Assembly: GCF_001517425.1 (NCBI RefSeq)
Contig: NZ_FBWL01000170.1
Location: 186,001 to 250,000 of the forward strand
Reading direction: 5' to 3'
From: Clostridium sp. C105KSO13
GTDB lineage: Bacteria; Bacillota; Clostridia; Lachnospirales; Lachnospiraceae
DNA length: 64,000 bases
Shown: one piece after another, positions 41,136-50,498 of the stretch
Position numbering within the stretch: position 1 is the first letter of the stretch
How the letters are laid out: each line of letters opens with the position of its first letter
Notes under the pieces: model-generated
Told to the model about the DNA's origin: nothing
The model's database searches: none
What the model saw: only the letters and a program-made list of their open reading frames with translations
Program-made: the position numbers and the translations under genes

Positions 41136-44129
41136 ATGAGTGATATTATGACCCCGATTTCTTTCGGGCAATTAGTAGATTGGATTTTAGAGGAACACAA
41201 GAACCACGGCACGGTATTTGGAGAACATCATGCATACCATGTAGATGAAAAATATAACAGGACCATCTTCGGACGTCCTCTTGAAACACCGGTGGGACCT
41301 GCAGCAGGTCCTCACACGCAGCTTGCTCAGAACGTGGTGGCAGCCTACTATACAGGAAGCCGCTTCTTTGAACTGAAGACAGTTCAGGTTATGGATGGTG
41401 CCGAACTGGCAGCCTGTGTAAACAAACCCTGTATCGCAGCAGTAGACGAGTGCTATAACTGCGAGTGGTCTACGGAACTTTATGTTCCCCAGGCTATGGA
41501 AGAGTACATCAAAGCATGGTTCTTGCTGAAAGTTATTTCAAAGGAATTTGGTCTTGGTAGTATGGATGGATTCCAGTTCAACATCAGTGTGGGATATGAC
41601 CTGGAAGGAATTAAGTCTGAGAAGATTGACAATTTCTTAAATACAATGAAGGAAGCAAAGGATTCCGAAATTTTCCGCTCCTGCAAGCAGTATCTGCTGG
41701 ATAATGTGGAGAAATTTCAGAAGATCACGAAGGAGGATATTGAGAATATCCAGTCTGATATCTGTAATTCTGTGACAATTTCGACTCTGCACGGATGTCC
41801 CCCTGAAGAGATCGAGAAAATAGCCATGTATCTGATTACAGAAAAAGGTTTTCATACCTTCATTAAATGTAATCCCACATTATTAGGCTATGAATTTGCC
41901 AGAAAGACAATGGATGAGATGGGATACGACTATATCGCGTTCGGTGATTTCCATTTCAAAGACGACTTACAGTATGAAGATGCAGTGCCGATGCTTACAC
42001 GCCTCATGAAAGTCTGTGAAGAGAGGAACCTGGAATTTGGTGTTAAAATCACAAACACATTCCCGGTAGACGTAAAGCAGAATGAGCTGCCCAGTGAAGA
42101 GATGTATATGTCTGGAAAATCACTGTATCCGTTGTCTATTACTCTGGCTGCAAAGCTTGCAAAAGAATTTGACGGAAAGCTTCGTATTTCCTACTCAGGC
42201 GGCGCGGATTATTTCAATGTCAAAGGAATTGTGGACGCGGGAATCTGGCCTGTTACACTGGCAACGACAGTGCTCAAGCCCGGCGGGTATGAAAGATTTC
42301 TTCAGATTGCAAAAGAAACACAGACAGAGCATGCTGCATTTGAAGGTGTCAGCGCAAAAGCGTCTCAGAAGCTGGCCGATGATGCAAAGGTTAATCCTCA
42401 TCATGTAAAAGCAATCAAGCCTCTTCCGACCCGTAAGGTAGAAAGAAAACTGCCTCTTTTAGACTGTTTTATCGCCCCATGTAAAGACGGATGTCCGATC
42501 AACCAGGATGTTCCGGAATATCTGAGGCTTACAAGCGAAGGCAAGTACGAAGAGGCCATGGAAGTCATCACGGATAAAAACCCATTGCCGTTTATTACAG
42601 GAACAATCTGTGCACACAATTGTATGACAAAATGTACCCGCAATTTTTATGAAGATCCGGTACATATCCGGAACGTGAAACTAGTAGCGGCAGAGAACGG
42701 CTATGATGCGTGGATTAAGAAAGTTACCCCGGCTCCTATAACAAAAAAAGGAAAAGCGGCAGTTGTGGGCGGCGGCCCGGCCGGCATGGCAGCAGCATAT
42801 TTCCTGAGAAGAGCAGGAATGGAAGTTACGCTGTTTGAGCAGCATGACTCTCTGGGCGGTGTACCTCGCCATGTCATCTCCGGATTTAGAATGACAAAAG
42901 AAGCCATCGACAAAGATGCGGCAATTATAGATGCTGTGGGCGTGGATGTGCAGTATCATACAAGGATAGAAAGTGTAAAGGAACTGCAGGATAAAGGCTA
43001 TACCTCCATAATCCTTGCAATCGGTGCATCCAAACCCGGCACATTAAATCTGGAGGAAGGCGAGACTGTAAATGCAATTGAGTTCCTTACAAAATTCAAA
43101 GAGACAGACGGAAACTTTGAAGCGGGAAAACATGTGGTTGTCATCGGCGGCGGAAACACGGCAATGGATGCTGCAAGAGCAGCAAAGATGACCAGGGGCG
43201 TAGAAACTTCTTCTCTTGTGTACAGAAGAACAAAACGCTTTATGCCGGCTGACGAGGAAGAGTTAATCATGGCACTTGAGGACGGTGTAGAGTTTAAAGA
43301 ACTGCTTTCACCGGTCAAACTGGCAAACGGAGTTCTCACATGCAAAGTCATGAGGCTTGGGGACTACGATGCTTCCGGCAGAAGAGGTGTAATCGAGACG
43401 GATGAAACCCGGGAAGTACCGGCAGATACAGTTGTTGTTGCAGTGGGCGAGAAAGTGGAAACAGAATTCTATCAGGCAAATGGAATCAACGTAAATGAGC
43501 GGGGAAAAGCTCTTGTAAATGAAGAAACAAATGAGACTAATGTAGACGATGTCTATGTTGCAGGTGACGGCCTCGGCGGTCCTGCCACCATTGTAGAAGG
43601 CATCCGTGACGGAAAAAGAGCGGCAGAGGCAATTATCGGAAAAGTTCTCTCCAAAAACCAGCACATTCAGGCGCCGGAGGAACAGGTTTACGCAAAGGAG
43701 GGCATCCTGAAAGTTACGCAGACAGGAAAAGAAGAAGGAGAGCGCTGTATTTCCTGCTCCAGTATCTGTGAAAACTGTGTGGAGGTATGTCCAAACCGTG
43801 CAAATGTTTCCATTAAAGTTCCGGGAATGCTCCAGCATCAGATTATTCACATAGATTACATGTGCAACGAATGCGGTAATTGTGAAAGTTTCTGTCCATA
43901 TCTGAATGCTCCGTATAAAGATAAGTTTACATTGTTTGCAAAAGCAGAAGACATGCAAGACAGTACAAACGAAGGCTTTGCAGTGCTGAATGCGGATAAA
44001 CTTACATGTCAGGTCAGATACCTGGGAGATATCTTTACATGGACAAAAGGCGAGGAGACAAAACTTCCCGTCGGACTTCAGCAGCTGATGGAAACTGTAG
44101 TTCGAGAGTATTCATTCTATTTAATGTAA
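41136..44129 (+). CDS. ygfK: YgfK-type putative selenate reductase subunit
   Basis: 997 residues. The first 430 residues are a dihydroorotate/dihydropyrimidine-dehydrogenase-like TIM barrel (PVGPAAGPHTQLAQNVVAAY, ISTLHGCPPEEIEKI, ISYSGGADYFNVKGIVDAGI). Next come a Fer4_20 Fe-S domain (CKDGCPINQDVPEYL, CAHNCMTKCTRNF), a GltD-like nucleotide/FAD part (VVGGGPAGMAAAYFLRRAG, VVIGGGNTAMDAARAAK) and a C-terminal pair of 4Fe-4S clusters (CISCSSICENCVEVCPNRA, CNECGNCESFCPYLN). Named for a link to selenate reduction; in these clusters it probably reduces a purine-ring intermediate or carries electrons for the xanthine dehydrogenase. Confidence 0.94.
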   Translation: MSDIMTPISFGQLVDWILEEHKNHGTVFGEHHAYHVDEKYNRTIFGRPLETPVGPAAGPHTQLAQNVVAAYYTGSRFFELKTVQVMDGAELAACVNKPCIAAVDECYNCEWSTELYVPQAMEEYIKAWFLLKVISKEFGLGSMDGFQFNISVGYDLEGIKSEKIDNFLNTMKEAKDSEIFRSCKQYLLDNVEKFQKITKEDIENIQSDICNSVTISTLHGCPPEEIEKIAMYLITEKGFHTFIKCNPTLLGYEFARKTMDEMGYDYIAFGDFHFKDDLQYEDAVPMLTRLMKVCEERNLEFGVKITNTFPVDVKQNELPSEEMYMSGKSLYPLSITLAAKLAKEFDGKLRISYSGGADYFNVKGIVDAGIWPVTLATTVLKPGGYERFLQIAKETQTEHAAFEGVSAKASQKLADDAKVNPHHVKAIKPLPTRKVERKLPLLDCFIAPCKDGCPINQDVPEYLRLTSEGKYEEAMEVITDKNPLPFITGTICAHNCMTKCTRNFYEDPVHIRNVKLVAAENGYDAWIKKVTPAPITKKGKAAVVGGGPAGMAAAYFLRRAGMEVTLFEQHDSLGGVPRHVISGFRMTKEAIDKDAAIIDAVGVDVQYHTRIESVKELQDKGYTSIILAIGASKPGTLNLEEGETVNAIEFLTKFKETDGNFEAGKHVVVIGGGNTAMDAARAAKMTRGVETSSLVYRRTKRFMPADEEELIMALEDGVEFKELLSPVKLANGVLTCKVMRLGDYDASGRRGVIETDETREVPADTVVVAVGEKVETEFYQANGINVNERGKALVNEETNETNVDDVYVAGDGLGGPATIVEGIRDGKRAAEAIIGKVLSKNQHIQAPEEQVYAKEGILKVTQTGKEEGERCISCSSICENCVEVCPNRANVSIKVPGMLQHQIIHIDYMCNECGNCESFCPYLNAPYKDKFTLFAKAEDMQDSTNEGFAVLNADKLTCQVRYLGDIFTWTKGEETKLPVGLQQLMETVVREYSFYLM

Positions 44130-44135
44130 GAGACA

Positions 44136-44891
44136 ATGATAAAAACATATCAGAAAGGCATTTTGAAAGACCGGCCCTCTCTGCTTGATGCACTGGGGCT
44201 GGAGAATTTAAAAAGACCGGTTGTTTCCGTGGTGGGGGCAGGAGGAAAAACAACAACGATCAAAAAAGCGGCAGAAGAGTACAGGCAAAAAGGAATCCCT
44301 GTCATCGTTACAACAACGACACATATGATGGCGGAGGATCGCCCCTGCTTTCTGCTGACCTCCTCCCTGGAGGAAGTAAAGGAAACGCTTAAACGGGAAG
44401 GTATGGCATGGCTTGGCCGTCCGAATGAGGCAGGTAAGATGCGTGCACCTTCTCCAGAGTTACTGCATCAAATCATAAGTCTGGGCTGTCCGGTTCTGAT
44501 AGAGGCGGACGGCGCCAGACGACTTCCACTGAAAGTTCCGGCAGACCATGAACCGGTAATACTTTCGGAAACGACACATGTAGTAAATGTATATGGACTG
44601 GATGCTTTAGGGAAAACTTTTGAAAAAATATGTTTTCGGGCAGATATTGCTTTAAAGCTGCTCGAAAAAAAAGAAACCGACCTGGTTACAGAAAAGGATA
44701 TTGTTAGATTGGCATTTAACAACCTGGCGGGACAAAAGGGGATCACCTCTTCTATGTCATACCAGGTTGTTTTAAATAAGGCAGATACGCCTAAAAGAGA
44801 AGAAGCTGCTCTTACCATCTGCAGGCTTTCTGAAGAAATAGGTAAAATGAAGCTGACGGTGACAGCGAGAGAAGGACAGGCAAAAAAATGA
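44136..44891 (+). CDS. yqeC: YqeC, selenium-dependent hydroxylase accessory protein
   Basis: 251 residues. The nucleotide-binding loop is VSVVGAGGKTTTIKKAAEEY; TTTTHMMAEDRP and EADGARRLPLKVPADHEPVI are the family signature. With YqeB it is needed to make selenium-dependent molybdenum hydroxylases, by a step not fully worked out. It follows ygfK by six bases and overlaps the yqeB-mocA gene by four. Confidence 0.93.
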   Translation: MIKTYQKGILKDRPSLLDALGLENLKRPVVSVVGAGGKTTTIKKAAEEYRQKGIPVIVTTTTHMMAEDRPCFLLTSSLEEVKETLKREGMAWLGRPNEAGKMRAPSPELLHQIISLGCPVLIEADGARRLPLKVPADHEPVILSETTHVVNVYGLDALGKTFEKICFRADIALKLLEKKETDLVTEKDIVRLAFNNLAGQKGITSSMSYQVVLNKADTPKREEAALTICRLSEEIGKMKLTVTAREGQAKK

Positions 44892-46264
44892 GAATATTAA
44901 TCAGAGGTGCCGGGGATCTGGCAACCGGCATTGCCTCACGCCTCTATCACGGCGGACACCAGATTATAATGACAGAGATAGCAGTTCCCCTGACGGTGCG
45001 CAGAATGGTTGCGTTTTCCAGAGCTGTCTATGAAGGACAGGCAGAGGTGGAGGATATGACGGGGATCCTTGTGCATTCTATGGAGGAAGTCAATGCAGTT
45101 ATACAGGACGGGGACATACCGATTATTGTGGATGAAAGGGCAGAGATTGCACAGGAATACAAACCGGATGTTGTTGTAGATGCCATCCTTGCCAAGAAAA
45201 ATCTTGGGACAAGAATGACAGATGCTCCTTTTGTTATTGGAGTAGGGCCCGGATTTACCGCCGGCGTGGATTGCCATTGCGTGGTGGAGACGAAAAGAGG
45301 GCATACTTTAGGCACGGTGTCGTATGACGGCAGTGCCATTCCAAATACCGGTGTTCCGGGAAATATAGGAGGCTTTACAACAGAGCGCCTGATCCGCGCC
45401 AGTGGGAACGGACGCATGGAACCTAAAGCCTCTATTGGTGATATGGTAGAAAAAGGACAGGTTGTGGCTGTAACCGGGGGGCAGGAAGTGTATGCCCAAA
45501 TGAGTGGTATTGTCCGGGGGATGCTGCAATCCGGTGTACAGGTGTGGAAGGATCTGAAGATTGGGGACATTGATGCCCGCTGTGAAAAGTTTCACTGTTT
45601 TACAATTTCCGATAAGGCAAGGTCCATTGGAGGCGGAGTTCTGGAGGCAGTCACAGGCTTTGCAAATATCCGAAATAAATATGCAATTGTAGTTTTGGCA
45701 GCGGGAAGAAGTATGCGTTTTGGCGAAGAGAATAAGCTGCTCGCCGCAGTTTCAGGCAAACAGCTGTATACACATACATTAGAATGCCTGAAGGGATTTG
45801 GGGGTTGTAAAAGGTTTGTTGTAACAGGGTACCATGAAATCCAAACAAGAGCAGAAGAGATGGGGATGTGCCCAGTGATAAACCGGGAGCCGGAACTTGG
45901 AATTTCCCATTCCATTCAGCTGGGCTTGAAAGCCTGTCTCGATGAAAACCCGAATATACAGGGAGTTTTGTTTTCTGTAAGTGATCAGCCCAATCTGCAT
46001 CCGGCTACAATACAAAGGCTGTTGAATTCAGCCGGTCTGCACAAAGGGCGGATTATATGTACAGCGCATCAGGGAAGACCGGGAAATCCCGTTCTCTGGG
46101 ATAAAACGTTTTTCCCCAAATTAATGGCCCTTTCCGGTGATAACGGCGGAAAACAGATTATGGCCGAAATTCCTGATAAAATCCGATATGTAGAAGCCCA
46201 TGCAAAAGAACTTCAGGATATTGATTATATAAGTGATATTTCTGATTTAGATTACAGAGAGTAG
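44888..46264 (+). CDS. yqeB: YqeB-MocA fusion (selenium hydroxylase maturation plus Mo-cofactor nucleotidyltransferase)
   Basis: 458 residues. Residues 1-260 are an EF2563/YqeB-type protein (GAGDLATGIASRLYHGGHQI, VGPGFTAGVDCHCVVETKRG, GVPGNIGGFTTERLIRAS, RSIGGGVLEAVTG). Residues 265-458 are a MocA/YgfJ-type NTP transferase (IVVLAAGRSMRFGEENKLLA, FSVSDQPNLHPATIQRLL, GRPGNPVLWDKTFFPKLMAL). MocA converts Mo-molybdopterin to the cytosine dinucleotide form. The two are usually separate genes. Fusion suggests that selenium insertion and cofactor finishing take place on one scaffold, directly before the xdh gene. Confidence 0.9.
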   Translation: MRILIRGAGDLATGIASRLYHGGHQIIMTEIAVPLTVRRMVAFSRAVYEGQAEVEDMTGILVHSMEEVNAVIQDGDIPIIVDERAEIAQEYKPDVVVDAILAKKNLGTRMTDAPFVIGVGPGFTAGVDCHCVVETKRGHTLGTVSYDGSAIPNTGVPGNIGGFTTERLIRASGNGRMEPKASIGDMVEKGQVVAVTGGQEVYAQMSGIVRGMLQSGVQVWKDLKIGDIDARCEKFHCFTISDKARSIGGGVLEAVTGFANIRNKYAIVVLAAGRSMRFGEENKLLAAVSGKQLYTHTLECLKGFGGCKRFVVTGYHEIQTRAEEMGMCPVINREPELGISHSIQLGLKACLDENPNIQGVLFSVSDQPNLHPATIQRLLNSAGLHKGRIICTAHQGRPGNPVLWDKTFFPKLMALSGDNGGKQIMAEIPDKIRYVEAHAKELQDIDYISDISDLDYRE

Positions 46265-46291
46265 AATTTATTCAAGAAAGAGAGGTAACAA

Positions 46292-48847
46292 ATGTTTAAG
46301 GTTCATGTAAATGGAAAGGACTATCAGGTCGAACAGGATAAAAAGCTCATGCGTTTCCTGCGGGATGATCTCCACCTTACATCAGTAAAAGACGGCTGCA
46401 GTCAGGGAGCCTGCGGTACCTGTACAGTCCTTATAGATGGAAAGACAACCCGGGCCTGCATTCCCATGATTTCCAAGCTGGAGGGAAAATCAATTGTAAC
46501 AGTGGAAGGCTTAAGTGACAGAGAAAAGGAAGTATACGCCTATGCTTTCGGCAAAGCGGGAGCTGTACAGTGTGGATTTTGTATCCCGGGTATGGTAATG
46601 TGTGCTAAGGGTCTGGTCGATGTGAATCCTGATCCCACACGGCTGGAGGTAATTGCAGCAATCCGCAATAACATCTGCCGCTGCACAGGGTACAAGAAGA
46701 TTATTGACGGCATTCTTTTAAGTGCAAAAATTTTGCGGGATGACCTTCCTGTAGAAGAAGCTGAAGGTGTTGTTGCGGTAGGCGATGCGATTTTGAGGAT
46801 TGATGCCAAAGAGAAAGTGCTGGGTACAGGTGAATATCCAGATGACATTTATCTGGACGGCATGATATATGCAAGTGCGGTACGTTCAGAATATCCAAGG
46901 GCAAAAGTACTGGCAATCCATTCGGAGGAAGCAAAGGCTCTGGACGGTGTAATCGGTATTTTTACAGCGGAGGATATTCCAGGCAGTGTAAAGGTAGGTC
47001 ATCTGAAGCATGACTGGGATACCATGATTGCAGTGGGAAAGACAACCCGCTATCTGGGCGATGCCATCTGTCTGGTTGCCGCCGAGACACCGGAGATTCT
47101 GGAGAAGGCAAAGAATCTCATAAAAGTGGATTATGAAGTGCTTGAACCAGTGTTAGATCCATTTGAGGCAATGAAAGAGGATGCGCCTTTAGTACATTCT
47201 ACAGGAAATGTCCTGGCCCACGAGCATCTGGTCAGGGGCAATGCAGACGAGGTAATAGCAAAATCAAAATATAAAGTAACGAAACACTATGAAACGCCCT
47301 GGACGGAACATGCTTTTCTGGAGCCCGAGTGTTCGGTGGCAATGCCTTTTGATGACGGTGTGTTCCTATATTCCACGGACCAGAGTACGTACGACATACA
47401 GCATGAATGTTCACTTATGCTGGGGCTTCCGGCGGAAAAAGTCATTGTAGAAAATAAACTGATAGGCGGCGGATTTGGAGGAAAAGAGGATGCCAGTGTG
47501 CAGCACCTTGCAGCTCTGGTCGCATATCTGACAAAAAGAATTGTAAAAGTAAAATTCTCTAGGCAGGAGAGTATTGTAGTCCATCCGAAACGTCATCCTA
47601 TGTGGATGGATATTACATCGGCTTGTGATGAAAACGGGTATCTGACGGCTATGAAAGCTGTTGTTGTTTCAGATACAGGTGCCTATGCGTCTCTTGGCGG
47701 CCCTGTATTGCAGAGAGCCTGCACACATGCCGCAGGACCCTATAATTTCCAGGTAATTGATATCGACGGAAAAGCAGTGTATACAAATAATCCGCCGGCA
47801 GGAGCTTTTAGAGGTTTCGGAGTGACCCAGACCTGCTTCGGATCCGAGCGCAATCTGGATCTGCTGGCAGAGATGGTAGGAATTTCACCCTGGGAAATTC
47901 GTTACCGCAATGCAATTCGTCCCGGACAGGTGCTTCCCAACGGACAGATTGCCGATGCTTCCACAGGATTTGTGGAGACTCTGGAAGCTGTAAAAGATAT
48001 CTGTGAAAGTGAGCCTTATGTGGGTATTGGCTGCGCCATGAAAAATGCCGGTGTGGGTGTTGGAATCCCTGACTGGGGACGCTGCCGCCTGCTGATTCGT
48101 GACGGAAAAATCGAGATTCATGCAGGTGCATCCTGTATCGGACAGGGACTTGGAACAGTTCTTATCCAGGTGGTTTCCGAGACAGTGGGTGTTTCAATCG
48201 ATAAGATTAAATACTGCCTTCCGAATACTGCCCAGGCACCGGATGCGGGGACTACTTCCGGTTCACGTCAGACGCTGATAACCGGAGAGGCGGCAAAACG
48301 CGCATCAGAATTGCTGAAAGCGGAGCTTAAGAATCATACACTGGAAGAGCTGGAAGAAAAAGAATTCTATGGCGAATACCTTGCGAAGACAGATAAAATG
48401 GGAGCCGATGTACCAAACCCGGTATCACATGTGGCATATGGATACGCAACGCAGCTCTGTGTTCTAAATGAGGACGGTACCATCAAGAAAATAATTGCGG
48501 CACATGATGTGGGAAAGGCGGTTAATCCAATCAGTGTAGAGGGTCAGATTGAGGGTGGAGTTGTTATGAGCCTTGGATTTGCTCTTACAGAAAAATATGA
48601 GATAAAGGACGGGTACCCTGTATCCAGATTTGGTACTTTAGGCCTCTTTAGGGCAGATAAGGTGCCGGAGTTAGAACCTATTATCATAGAAAAACCAGGC
48701 ATTGATGTAGGCTATGGGGCAATAGGGATTGGAGAAATTACATCTATTCCCACAGCACCGGCTGTTGCAGGGGCATACTATAAATTGAACGGAGAATTTC
48801 AGACAATACTTCCTTTGAAAGGAACTCCTTATAGTAAGAAAAAATAA
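46292..48847 (+). CDS. Selenium-dependent xanthine dehydrogenase, one-chain 2Fe-2S plus molybdopterin
   Basis: 851 residues. Residues 1-155 carry the 2Fe-2S pair (CSQGACGTCTVLIDGK, VQCGFCIPGMVMCAKG, NNICRCTGYKKIID). From about 165 follows the molybdopterin part (RIDAKEKVLGTGEYPDDIYL, KLIGGGFGGKEDASVQHLAA, GAFRGFGVTQTCFG, GASCIGQGLGTVLIQVVSE, DAGTTSGSRQTLI). This fused layout is that of the Se-dependent XDH family, related to E. coli XdhD. It carries labile Se, not selenocysteine, so no in-frame UGA is expected, and none is present. The upstream yqeC and yqeB-mocA genes fit. No FAD subunit gene follows; ygfK may take the electrons. Confidence 0.92.
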   Translation: MFKVHVNGKDYQVEQDKKLMRFLRDDLHLTSVKDGCSQGACGTCTVLIDGKTTRACIPMISKLEGKSIVTVEGLSDREKEVYAYAFGKAGAVQCGFCIPGMVMCAKGLVDVNPDPTRLEVIAAIRNNICRCTGYKKIIDGILLSAKILRDDLPVEEAEGVVAVGDAILRIDAKEKVLGTGEYPDDIYLDGMIYASAVRSEYPRAKVLAIHSEEAKALDGVIGIFTAEDIPGSVKVGHLKHDWDTMIAVGKTTRYLGDAICLVAAETPEILEKAKNLIKVDYEVLEPVLDPFEAMKEDAPLVHSTGNVLAHEHLVRGNADEVIAKSKYKVTKHYETPWTEHAFLEPECSVAMPFDDGVFLYSTDQSTYDIQHECSLMLGLPAEKVIVENKLIGGGFGGKEDASVQHLAALVAYLTKRIVKVKFSRQESIVVHPKRHPMWMDITSACDENGYLTAMKAVVVSDTGAYASLGGPVLQRACTHAAGPYNFQVIDIDGKAVYTNNPPAGAFRGFGVTQTCFGSERNLDLLAEMVGISPWEIRYRNAIRPGQVLPNGQIADASTGFVETLEAVKDICESEPYVGIGCAMKNAGVGVGIPDWGRCRLLIRDGKIEIHAGASCIGQGLGTVLIQVVSETVGVSIDKIKYCLPNTAQAPDAGTTSGSRQTLITGEAAKRASELLKAELKNHTLEELEEKEFYGEYLAKTDKMGADVPNPVSHVAYGYATQLCVLNEDGTIKKIIAAHDVGKAVNPISVEGQIEGGVVMSLGFALTEKYEIKDGYPVSRFGTLGLFRADKVPELEPIIIEKPGIDVGYGAIGIGEITSIPTAPAVAGAYYKLNGEFQTILPLKGTPYSKKK

Positions 48848-48905
48848 TAAAATCTGCCAGATGAAAATATGATTACTTATAAATTTTCACCCGGCAGATT
48901 TTATT
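48846..48905 (+). terminator. Terminator of the ssnA-xdh unit
   Basis: AATAAAATCTGCC (48846-48858) pairs with GGCAGATTTTATT (48893-48905); a second inner stem (GATGAAAAT with ATTTTCACC) extends it. Confidence 0.8.
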
Positions 48906-48918
48906 TATTGTTTTCGAG

Positions 48919-48947
48919 TTGTGCTTAAAAACAACTTGGAGTATAAT
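48919..48947 (+). promoter_or_regulatory. Promoter of modABC with short inverted repeat
   Basis: TTGTGC (48919-48924), 17-base spacer, TATAAT (48942-48947). AGTTGT and ACAACT (about 48917-48936) form a 6-bp inverted repeat over the spacer, a possible site for the ModE-like protein. Confidence 0.5.
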
Positions 48948-48972
48948 AGATTTATAAAACTTAAGGAGAAAA

Positions 48973-49782
48973 ATGATGAGAAAAACTCAAAAAGTGGGAA
49001 GTGTATTGTTAACAGCAGCTTTGACAGGAGCATTAGTCTTAGGTTGCGGCTCAGAAAAGAGAGCAAGTAAAGCAGATGATACAAAGGCAGCAGCTTTGAT
49101 GGTTGCGGCTGCAGCCAGTCTGCAGTATTCTTATGAGGACGAGCTGATCCCGATGTTCGAAAAGGAAAATCCAAATATTACAGTGACAGGAACCTATGAC
49201 AGCTCGGGAAAGCTGCAGACCCAGATTGAAGAAGGTATTGAAGCAGATGTATTTATGTCAGCGGCAGTAAAACAGATGGATGCACTGATTGACGAAAGTT
49301 TGATGGACAAGGATACGGTTGTAGATCTTCTGGAAAACAAAATTGTACTGATCACCGCAGCAGATTCCACATTAGATTTGAAAGAATTTACGGATATCAC
49401 GAAAGTACAGACTGTTGCAATAGGTGATCCCGCCAGCGTGCCTGTAGGCCAGTATTCCCAGGAAGCTTTGACAAACTTAGGTCTTTGGGATGAAATATCT
49501 GCAAAGGCGAGTCTGGGAACAAACGTAACCGAAGTGTTGAACCAGGTGGCTGAAGGAAGTGCAGAGGCAGGGATCGTATATGCCACAGACGCGGCAACTA
49601 CAGAAAAGGTAAAAGTAATAGCAGAGGCACCTAAGGACAGTCTTGCCGAACCTGCAGTTTATCCGGTAGGTGTAGTGACAGCGTCTAAGAATAAAGGAGC
49701 TGCACAGAAATTTGTGGATTTTCTGGGAACCGATGAAGCAATTGCTGTTTTTGAAGATTACGGATTTATCCGAAATAAATAA
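48973..49782 (+). CDS. modA: Molybdate-binding lipoprotein ModA
   Basis: 269 residues. A lipoprotein signal peptide ends at LVLGCG. The binding-protein fold shows the ModA marks: AAASLQYSYEDELIPMFEKE, TGTYDSSGKLQTQIEEG, FMSAAVKQMDALI, IGDPASVPVGQYSQEALTNL and AGIVYATDAATTEKV. It captures molybdate (or tungstate) outside the cell. AAGGAG precedes the ATG. It begins the modABC unit right after the Mo-hydroxylase genes, a sensible supply link. Confidence 0.94.
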   Translation: MMRKTQKVGSVLLTAALTGALVLGCGSEKRASKADDTKAAALMVAAAASLQYSYEDELIPMFEKENPNITVTGTYDSSGKLQTQIEEGIEADVFMSAAVKQMDALIDESLMDKDTVVDLLENKIVLITAADSTLDLKEFTDITKVQTVAIGDPASVPVGQYSQEALTNLGLWDEISAKASLGTNVTEVLNQVAEGSAEAGIVYATDAATTEKVKVIAEAPKDSLAEPAVYPVGVVTASKNKGAAQKFVDFLGTDEAIAVFEDYGFIRNK

Positions 49783-49819
49783 GGCGACAGTTTGGCTTCC
49801 AATAAATACGGAGGGTAAG

Positions 49820-50494
49820 ATGGATTTTTCACCAATACTTATATCAATGAAGACCGCCTCTGCAGCTATTGTTTTTACTTTTTTTGCGGGAATAGCGTTT
49901 GCGTACTGGGTGGTAAACATGAAACATGAAAAAATGAAAATGATTTGCGATGGATTGCTTACCCTTCCTCTTGTCCTGCCGCCTACGGTTGCGGGATTTT
50001 TCCTGCTTTATGTATTTGGGGTGAAGCGGCCGCTGGGAAAGTTTTTTTTAAATTTCTTTGGAGCGAAGATTGCATTTTCATGGTCTGCCACGGTACTGGC
50101 AGCTGTTGTAATGTCCTTGCCCATGATGTATCGTTCTGCAAGAGGAGCTTTTGAGCAGGTAGATCCAAATCTGCTTTATGCGGGGAGAACATTAGGAATG
50201 TCTGAATGGAGTATATTCTGGAAGATATTGTTTCCCAATGCTCTCTCTGGAATTCTCTCCGGAGGAATTCTCTCCTTTGCCAGGGGACTTGGAGAATTTG
50301 GCGCTACAGCCATGATTGCAGGAAATATAGCAGGAAAGACTCAGACCCTTCCTCTTGCTGTTTACTCTAAAGTAGCAGCCGGGGACATGCAGGGAGCATA
50401 CCAGTATGTATTGATTTTAGTTGTATTCTCTTTTTTGGTGGTGACAGGCATGAATTATGTTACTTATGTATATCAGAGATATAACCGGAGGTAA
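49820..50494 (+). CDS. modB: Molybdate ABC permease ModB
   Basis: 224 residues from ATG 49820 (ACGGAGGG upstream; the longer frame overlaps modA). Five membrane segments and the permease loop LLYAGRTLGMSEWSIFWKIL (EAA-type). The N-terminus reads FSPILISMKTASAAIVFTFF. It forms the channel for molybdate between ModA and ModC. The frame overlaps nothing; modC follows after four bases. Confidence 0.94.
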   Translation: MDFSPILISMKTASAAIVFTFFAGIAFAYWVVNMKHEKMKMICDGLLTLPLVLPPTVAGFFLLYVFGVKRPLGKFFLNFFGAKIAFSWSATVLAAVVMSLPMMYRSARGAFEQVDPNLLYAGRTLGMSEWSIFWKILFPNALSGILSGGILSFARGLGEFGATAMIAGNIAGKTQTLPLAVYSKVAAGDMQGAYQYVLILVVFSFLVVTGMNYVTYVYQRYNRR

Positions 50495-50498
50495 CCAG

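Noticed and set aside
46292-48847. In-frame UGA (selenocysteine) in the selenium-dependent xanthine dehydrogenase
   Set aside because: The frame has none. Enzymes of this family carry labile selenium on the molybdenum, not Sec, so none is expected.
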